This document shows positions 50,401-59,400 of a stretch of 64,000 nt of DNA, piece by piece (within the stretch, counting starts at the first letter, position 1; each line of letters opens with the position of its first letter). This stretch comes from Pelobates cultripes (lineage: Eukaryota > Chordata > Amphibia > Anura > Pelobatidae). Location: assembly GCA_933207985.1 (NCBI GenBank), contig OW240921.1:4308552-4372551 (forward strand), in the 5' to 3' direction. Below the pieces are notes generated by a model. The model was given only the letters and a program-made list of their open reading frames with translations. It searched no databases and was not told the origin of the DNA. Both the position numbers and the translations under genes were made by a program.

Positions 50401-53400
50401 AATGGTGGAATAACTCTCTGGGAAATAAATCATGTATTCTACAATATCTCTGAAAAGATTTCCTAATATTAATAAAAGCAAGTCCAATGGGTCTATTAGT
50501 ATTTCATGATTTGCTTAAGAATGATTTTAAATATATTATGATGTTACTGTATTATATAAAGACATGCTTTAAAACAGACTAATTAATAGGGAAATGTAAT
50601 AAAATACAAAGAATCGTGACCCGAGGTGTGTGTGACCAGGACAAAGTTTCTGTGACGGTTACACATCCAAGTCTGGGAATCTGCCCCACAACGGGGATTT
50701 TCAAATAAAAAATAAATAAATAACAGACTACGATGAATAAGCCGAGTATGACAGCTCCGTGCTGTATGCGAGATAGAAGGACTGAGGTGCAGGGGTTTAT
50801 TTATTAAATCTTGAATTGTAACAAACAGAATTCCAAATGGGATAATGGAGGCTAAAAACTGCCAAACTGTGATTAGAATATCGATGGAGCTTTTTCAGAT
50901 TACCTTTGCTTGCCAGTTAGGTTTAGTGGATAATGGACGATCGTTTAACAATCAATTTGCTATTTTTATATTAGTATATTCACATGCATTATGTACACTT
51001 GCTTTCAGGTCACACAGAGCGTAACAAAGCATCAGGAAAAACTAAAAAAAAATGTTTTTTTACAAAAACATAGAAACATAATAAGGGTAATAAAAATGTT
51101 TGTCCTGATTTGGTTAATATGTAGCACATCAAGCATTTACATCCAATTGTGACAGTTCTAAAAATAAAATATTAAAAAGCCATCAATTATGGTTTCAAAC
51201 CCAAATTCGCAAAAATGCGTTCGCTCATTGAGGCTCTAAAACCTAGACACACACAAACGCACATGTCTTTAAAATGTAGGTATTTTTAGAGGCATTGTGA
51301 GACTTTATGTAAAACCTTCCACCAAGACTGACTCAATATGGCTATTGCATTGAGTTCTGGAGGAGATGGGATGTGTGCTTAATGTAGCAAGTAACCGGTT
51401 AATACAGCAACCGGCAAATTTCAGAGACATTACAGAGTCTGATTAACATCACGTCCATTTCCGTTTTCAAACTTGGAATTTTGACAGATTGAATCCTAGA
51501 CCTAATTAAAGGATATTTTACCAACCTCTAGAATTTAAAAGCACAACATACGGCTTTCAACTGCATATTGCCTGGAAGTATGTATGTAGTATATTTAACC
51601 CCTTAAGGACACATGACATGTGTGACATGTCAAGATTCCCTTTTATTCCAGAAGTTTGGTCCTTAAGGGGTTAAAGGGACACTACAGTCACCAGAACAAC
51701 TACAGCTTATTGAATTTGTTCTGGTGAGTAGAATCATTCCTTCCAGGCTTTTTGCTGTAATCACTATCTTTTCAGAGAAAATGCAATGTTTACATTACAG
51801 CCTAGGGATACCTCCACTGGCCACTCCTCAGATGTCTGCTAGATGTGCTTCCTGTGGCAGTGCTGCACAGTTTGACTGACATTCAGTGTCTCCACCCTCT
51901 GCATGGAGACACTGAACTTTCCTCATAGAGATGTATTGATTCAATGCATCTCTATAAGGAGGTGCTGATTGGCCAAGCTGGTGTTTGGCCCCGCCCCCAC
52001 CTTTCTGATTTATGGCAATCCTTTTGGGAAAGCATTGAATTGGGTTAAATCATTCATTCTGATGTCAGCAAGATGGCAGATCTGGGGCTAGGTCAGTGCC
52101 GACAGACTCTCACGGCACTGAAAAATTTCACTGACACTACCTTGGAAGATTTGTTCCAACTGATTTTGCTGGAACAGTTTTATAAGGGACTAACCGATGA
52201 CATACAGACCTGGGTAAGGGATCGTAAACCTTGAACCTTACCAAACGCCTCCAAACTAGCAGATGAACAACAAGACACCAGATGAGAGCAACGTCCACAG
52301 ACCCGAGTATTCTCCGGTTCTGCAGCACCCATTCCAGCCCTGACCGCAACGACTCACCCACGACCAGGGGGAGCTAACAACACGTACCCCTCCAGGTACC
52401 CGACCCAGGCAAACATCAGATGTAACACCTGCAACCATATGGGGCATATGCAGTGGGATTGCCCCCAAATAGACCACGGCCAGCTTGGCACAACCAAGGA
52501 CAACCACTTGGTGCTAAGGCTGCGGTACATTGCTACCAGAGTGAGCAGCCCCTCCAACCCACAACGGCCACCCAGGTAGAGGAAACACTGGGGACACTCC
52601 ATGAGGTTAACCCAGTCCAAGCAGCGTCCGACAACCGCCAGGGTCACTACCAGGTCATGCACATGGAAGGGAAATGCATACAGGGATTACGTGATTCTGG
52701 GGCCACCCTGACTTTGGTCTGGAACAACCTCATCCCAAAGAACCAACTCACAGGGGACTATGTGGCAGTACGAGTAGCAGGGGGAGCCATCTACAAAGTT
52801 CCCACTGCCAAGGTACATTTGGATTGGGTGAGTGGGGTCAGGTGATGGGGAAGTGGGGATCATGCAGGGCTTGCCCGCAGATATTGTTTTGGGCAACAAC
52901 TTGGGGGAGCTCACTTCCGCTTTTGTTCCCCGAAACCACCGTCCAAGAAGCCTATCCAGTCATCACCAGGCAGCAGGCTCGCACCACGGCTCCATCCGAT
53001 CACTCTGAGGCTCAGGTAAGCAATCTGCCCCACACCCCCTCCATTTTCCCCTAGGATGCACCCTTAGAATTTGGCAGCGAGGTAGCCATAGATCCCTCCC
53101 TGCAAGTGTATAAGGATAGGATAGACAAGAATCAAGCTGGTTTCGAGGGAGAGAGATATGCCTGGGAAAAAGGGTTATTATATAGAAGGTAGTAGCAGGA
53201 TCTATTCCTCTGCCCACTAAGCAATTAATCGTCCTCCGCAAATACAGACAGGAGTTACTGCGCATCGCGCACGATATGCCTTTATCTGGGCACTTTGGAG
53301 TCAGCCAAACTAAACACCGGCTGACTCAGAACTTCTTCTGGTCATGTATCTCCAAGGATATTAGACAATATTGTCAAACCTGCGATACCTGCCAGAGAGT

Positions 53401-56400
53401 AGGGAAGAGGGGAGACCGCTATAAAGCAAGACTTCGTTCCCTGCCCATAATTGAGGAACCCTTTAGTAGAGTAGCCGTGGAAATAATAGGACCCTTAGCG
53501 ATGCCCAGTCCCACCGGCAAGAAGTGCATCTTGACCGTAGTAGATTACGCCACTAGATACCCAGAGGCGGTGGCGCTGACCAATGTTCATGCAGAGACTA
53601 TAGCGGATGCCCTGATGCGAATCTTCTCCTGCATGGGATTTCCCCAGGAGATTATTTCAGATAGGGGCACTCAATTTACTGCGGAGGTCACCCACCAACT
53701 CTGGAAGGTATGTGGGGTAAAGCCCATTCTAAACTCAGCTTACCACCCCCAGTCCAACTGGCTCTGTGAACGGTTTAAGGGAACACTTAAACAAATGATT
53801 CGTACGTTCATAGACACCCAGAAGGACTTGCTTTTTGCCTATAGGGAGGTTCCCCAAGTGTCCACTGGGTTCTCGCCTTTCAAAATATTGTTCGGGAGGA
53901 GAGTGAGAGGTCCCTTGGATCTCATTAGGGAACACTGGGAGGGAGGAGAAATCTCTAACGGTTCCTCTATTGTCCCATACGTGCTCGAGTTTAGGGAGCG
54001 CCTGGAGGCTTTGACTCAGACAGTGCATACTAACCTCCAAGTGGCCCAGCATAGACAGCGCAGATGGTATAATAGGGGGGCCAGGAACCGCAGCTTTCAG
54101 ATAGGGCAGAAGGTGTTAATCCTCAGGCCGGTCCACAATTACAAGCTGCAGGCCTCCTGGCAGGGCCCATACAAGGTGGTAGAACAAATTTGTGATATCA
54201 CCTATGTAATCGGCCCATGCGCTGGGGCAAGGGGCAGACGCATGCTCCATGTGAATATGCTATGAGCGCTCAGAAGTCTGCCGCGGAGGACTTTGATAAC
54301 TTACCTCTCCCAGACCTCCTAGAGAAGGATGGCCTGAACGAGGACCTGGGAGAGGTACAGTTAGGGGAGCTCCTGAGCTCTCAGGAAAGGGCACAGGCTC
54401 AACATTTAATTGAGGAGAAGGGGGCCACCTTCCCTAACCTCCCCGGGTATACCCCTTTAGCGACCCTCTTCGCCAACCTCCTTACCGCATACCAAAATCC
54501 GTAAAGGAGAACATGCGTAAGGAGCTTGAGGAAATGCTACAGTTAAGGGTTATAGAGCACTCAGATAGCCCCTGGGCCTCCCAAGTAGTTCTGGTGCTGA
54601 AGCGGGATGGGACGAACCCCTTCTGCATAGATTACCGGAGGCTCAATGATAAAACAATATCAGATGTCTACCCTATGCCCCGGATAGACGAGCTCCTAGA
54701 CAAAATGACCAGGGGTCAGTACCCCACTGCAATAGATCTTTGTAAGGGATACTGGCAAACTCCTCTAGCCGAGGATGACATTCCTAAGTCAGCGTTTGTC
54801 ACCCCGTTTGGCCTGTACCAGTTCAAGGTCATGCCATTCGGGATGAAGAACGCTCCGGCTACCTTTCAGAGGATGGTGGATCAGCTATTGGATGGGTTCC
54901 AGGAGTACGCTTGCGCCTATCTAGATGATATAGCGATTTTCAGCCACTCCTGGACTGACCATTTGACCTACATAGAAGCCGTCCTAGACCGTATCAGGGA
55001 GACCGGGTTAACGCTTAAGCCCAGTAAGTGCCACATAGAAATGGCAGAGGTCCAGTACCTAGGACATGAGGTAGGGAGCGGCCAACAAAAACCTGAACCG
55101 GCCAAGATAGAGGCCGTAGCCAAATGGCCAACCCCACGCACTAAGACCCAAATGCGGCTGCCATCTTTACTCACGAAAGCGCAGCAGTGTTTGGTCGTCG
55201 AATGCCTGGAACTAAAATCGGCTACTGGATTTCACGAACACCGCTGGACTTCCAGAACGATCGGATGGATTATTCTTTCGGTATATTAAAGCTACCAGTA
55301 TATTTTCAAATTACAAGGTCTGTTCGTCTGAAACCGTAATTCGAATGGCTTTCTTTTAATAATGCAGGGATCTGAGCAGTATTTCACCAGATGGTGCACT
55401 CAGATCCCAGTTATTCACTGAAGGATCATTCGGATAAATCTAACACATTTTTCAAGCTATGCATTTTTGTGTACAATGTTATATTTTGCTGTACTGAGAG
55501 ATAATCCAATTAGCAGTATATTCTTGGGTGATTATCTCTCCAGTACAGCAGGGCACACTGGGAAATAACCTTGCAGGATCAGTTGCAATACCAATCTGAA
55601 AACCCCTTGCATGGGGAAATGTATAAATGCTGTGACCTGTGATTAAAACCTCAATTGAATCCCAGACTATGTGTCTTCTAGTTCTTGGGAGGAAGGTATT
55701 ATCGGAACGCTACCTGGATTATTGTATGCTGTTCCTGTCTACCAGCAGAGATACTGTGGATTATACTACCTCTCCGCTACACCGACCCTATCGTGTTCCT
55801 TTAACACAGGACACGTGTGACATGTCATGATTCCCTTTTATTCCAGAAGTTTGGTCCTTAAGGGGTTAAAGGGACACTATAGTCACCCAGACCACTTCAG
55901 CTCAATGAAGTGGTCTGGGTACCAAGTCCCTCAGGTTTTAACCCTGCAGATGCAAACATAGTTTCAGAGAAACTGCTATGTTTACATTGCAGGGTTAAGC
56001 CAGCCTCTAGTGGCTGTCTTCCGGATTATTATGCCTCCATCATGCAGAGCATCCATAGGAAAGCATTGAAAAATGCTTTCCTATTGACAGCTTGAATGCG
56101 CGCTCGGCATTTGCCGCGCATTCGGCTCCGCTGACGTTGGCAGAGGGAGGAGAGGTCACCAGCATCGAGGTAGCCCTGCACTGGAATAAGGTAAGCTGCT
56201 GAAGGGGTTTTAACCCCTTCAGCACCACGAGAGGGGGACTTTGTTTTCCTGACACTACAGTGATCCTTTAATGCCTTTCTCATACATACACATACATATA
56301 CATACATACACACACACACACACACTTTTTTAATTATTTTTGTTTCCAAGAAAATCAAGGAAGATATAACAGCAAGGATGTAAAGTAAATTTAGAGATAC

Positions 56401-59400
56401 ACAATACTCTGGGTTTACAGCATATAATAATAATAATAATAATAATAATGCAAATAATAATGCAAAGCTCTGTAATATTTCAATTACCTGCAAATTTGCA
56501 AACACAATAAGAGTTTGTGACTGTATTACAAGCCCTGAAGGGTGCTCCAAGGACACTATAGGCACCCAGACCACTTCGCTCATGTCCCAGTCCCCATTAG
56601 TCCTGCGATGTAAAACGTTTTAGGGAAAGGTCAACGTTTACATTGCAGGACTAAGACGGCGTCTAGTGGCTGTATACCAGGCAGCCACCAGAGGCGCTTC
56701 TTGCAGTTCCAAGTTGTGCATGAGGACATCCAGTGTCAAGGAAAACCTTATAGGAAAGCAGTGAGACAAAGCTTTTCTATGGGGAAGGCCTAATGAACGT
56801 GGTCGCAGGATTAGGCGTCCCTTCATCGTCTATCGTGCCTCTTTAAGCGGAGCATTGATTAGCACACATTAAAGTTCCCGGGTACATTGATTAGCTTTAT
56901 AACCAAGGTAAGCAATTTAAGGTAGCATTTAGTATGTAATACCAGTTTCTTCCATAGTGAGTGGCACTTTTCGCTTTGTCATCTGCAATCACTTGTCATT
57001 TTAACTGCACTTTGTGTAAATCAGGAAAAATTTGCTCTAATACAACATTACTAAATTGCACCAATTTGCAATCTGTTTAGAAGTCTCTCACATTTATACC
57101 ATTGAAATTGCAGAGTATAAATAATAAAGGATTATTTTAGTTTTCTTGGAATATGAAAGGTTGCTTTGGGAGATTTTTGGGGTTATTTAACTGCATTTGT
57201 AGCAGGATATTGGTGGGAATTAAAAGTTAAATGGTTAGATGTAGAGACTGTCAACAGTGGCAGAGCTACCACTGGTTTGACTGTCATCAAAATCTATGGA
57301 ATCAAGGGGGTGGATAAAATACGTAATGCGATCTTTGTATGTATATGTGTGTGTGTGTGTGTCAGTGTTTGCATATTTGTCTATGTGTCACTGTGTGTAT
57401 CTTTGTGTATGGATGTGTTACATGTGTGTATCAGTGTTTGCATATTTATCTATGTGTCACCTTGGGTATTCGTGTGTATGTGTCCGTGTGTGCTTCATAG
57501 TGTATGTGAATACATCCCAGCAAACACAAACTCTGCATACAAACACTAAACACAATTACACCACTGCTTTCAAATGTAGCAACAGTATATAGAAACAAAC
57601 ATACAACTACATTCAAACGCCAACACTGCACTGCTCACAAAGACAGCTCTGCTAGTAAGGTTACATGGTATATCGCCAGCTAAAAAAGTGTTGTGGGAGG
57701 TGTATAACAGGTGGGGATTTACCTTTTAGCCATGCTTGCTTTAGAGCCCCCTTACCACCTCCCAAAAAAATAAAGAATTCTGTGTCCGGATTAAGATCGG
57801 TGATTTTCCTATCCGAACCCTACACAAAGTATAGAATTTTGAATATTCACAAAGAACCATTTAATCAATATATCTAGAAATTCAAATCTGGATGTTCAGT
57901 CGTAAACTATCGTCATTGTTTATAAGTGAATGATAATGACAGGTAAATAAAATGGAGAGTACAAGCGCTTATTTGCGTAATCTCATATCTTTAGTTATAC
58001 CAAATTTCCGTGAGCGGCTATACCACCGTGCTTATCTTTCTATTAGAAATTATGGAGAAAAGGAATATCAGGTGTAGCGCTCTAATTATAGTGGATATGC
58101 TGGTGTAAAGAAAAACGTGATATGCCTTAAGGGGTCGTATACACTTATATGTGGTCCCAATATTTTCAGATAAACCTTAAATAAGAAACACAAATATACA
58201 AAACATAGTGTAACCTGTATATAAATATATAAAAGAAGTAGATATGTAAATTACCAACTCACTTTTCTGAGCTAAAACACTAGCTCAGGTATAATGACAC
58301 GTACTATCTGCCTGTTGGGGGAACAGCTACTACAAGGGATTATGGATTTTTTATTTGGCAAGACGATTCCCAATGTTCCTTTACACAAATGGAGAGAATA
58401 ATACACATGGGGGGGGGGGAAGGTTTATCAAAGTGTTCTGTTATAAAAAGTGATGTAAATTACTAAAAGAAGGGCTGTCACAATGGAAACCGCTTGAACT
58501 AGCAAGCACATAGCATTATTGCATTAGTGATCCCCCCTTTTACATTTTGCATCATTTTTAGAATAAAACATTTTAATAAATCTTCTCCAATATCACACGG
58601 CATCTGATTATTTTGTGCTTTTTTTTTTTTTTTTTTTTTAAATACACTAAAAAAGCAAGTTCAAGCGATAATAGTCTGGACAAAAATTGTGGAGCTGAAA
58701 TAAATATAAATTGATGATCATTTTAGCTAAGCAGTTTAATATTAAAATTAGTTACAGACTCCAGGGAGAGACAATGGTTATTACTTTAATGGTGTTAAAG
58801 GAACACTCCAGGCACCATAACCACTGTAGCCTTTACAATGTCATGAGCGCCCTGTTCCCCCCCCATTTTAGAATGGTTTGACCTTTTTATCCTGTGGCCG
58901 CCGGGTGACGATTCATGTCTGCAAGACACCTGGCAGAGAGTCAGACACTCCTGCTTATGACATTAAGTTTGCCTCACTGCAGGGGTCCATGGGATGGGTA
59001 AAACAAAATAAGAATGTAGCGCTTATATAAAATTATGAATTAATCACCTTTTTAGAACTGTTTGGAAGAGGATTCTCCCTGACAAGCCAAACGTATAGAT
59101 ATCTATAAAAAGTAATCAAACATTGTATAGATCATACATAGCACGATAATATATATTAATTTCAGTATATCTACACTCATAGACCCAGCTCTGGTTTGAA
59201 TTGTTTCTGGGTCTGTACAGGCGACCCACCCCTATTCCCGATATGGATCTTGTTCTGTAGGGAAAAATAGAGGCACAGCCGATTGCGCAGTATTGCTGAA
59301 AATATTTAAAATATGAAATAAGAAAGTCCAAAATGGGTACTCACAAGTGTGGAGTCATACAATAATGACTCAATTCTCAGGCATTGTGCAGATTTGAGAC

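Larger units (their letters stand above)
52085..55160 (+). mobile_element. Gmr1-like Ty3/gypsy retrotransposon, defective
   Basis: Domain order on the plus strand is gag, protease, integrase, reverse transcriptase. The gag end is SCAN-like ([20 protein letters not shown]) but has two stops; a CCHC knuckle [14 protein letters not shown] follows at 52420-52463. The protease site is [12 protein letters not shown] at about 52680. Integrase and RT frames are listed separately. Integrase before RT is the arrangement known from Gmr1 elements of fish and amphibians, opposite to ordinary Ty3/gypsy. RT breaks off before RNase H. The element lies in intron 2, opposite to the host gene. Confidence 0.85.
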
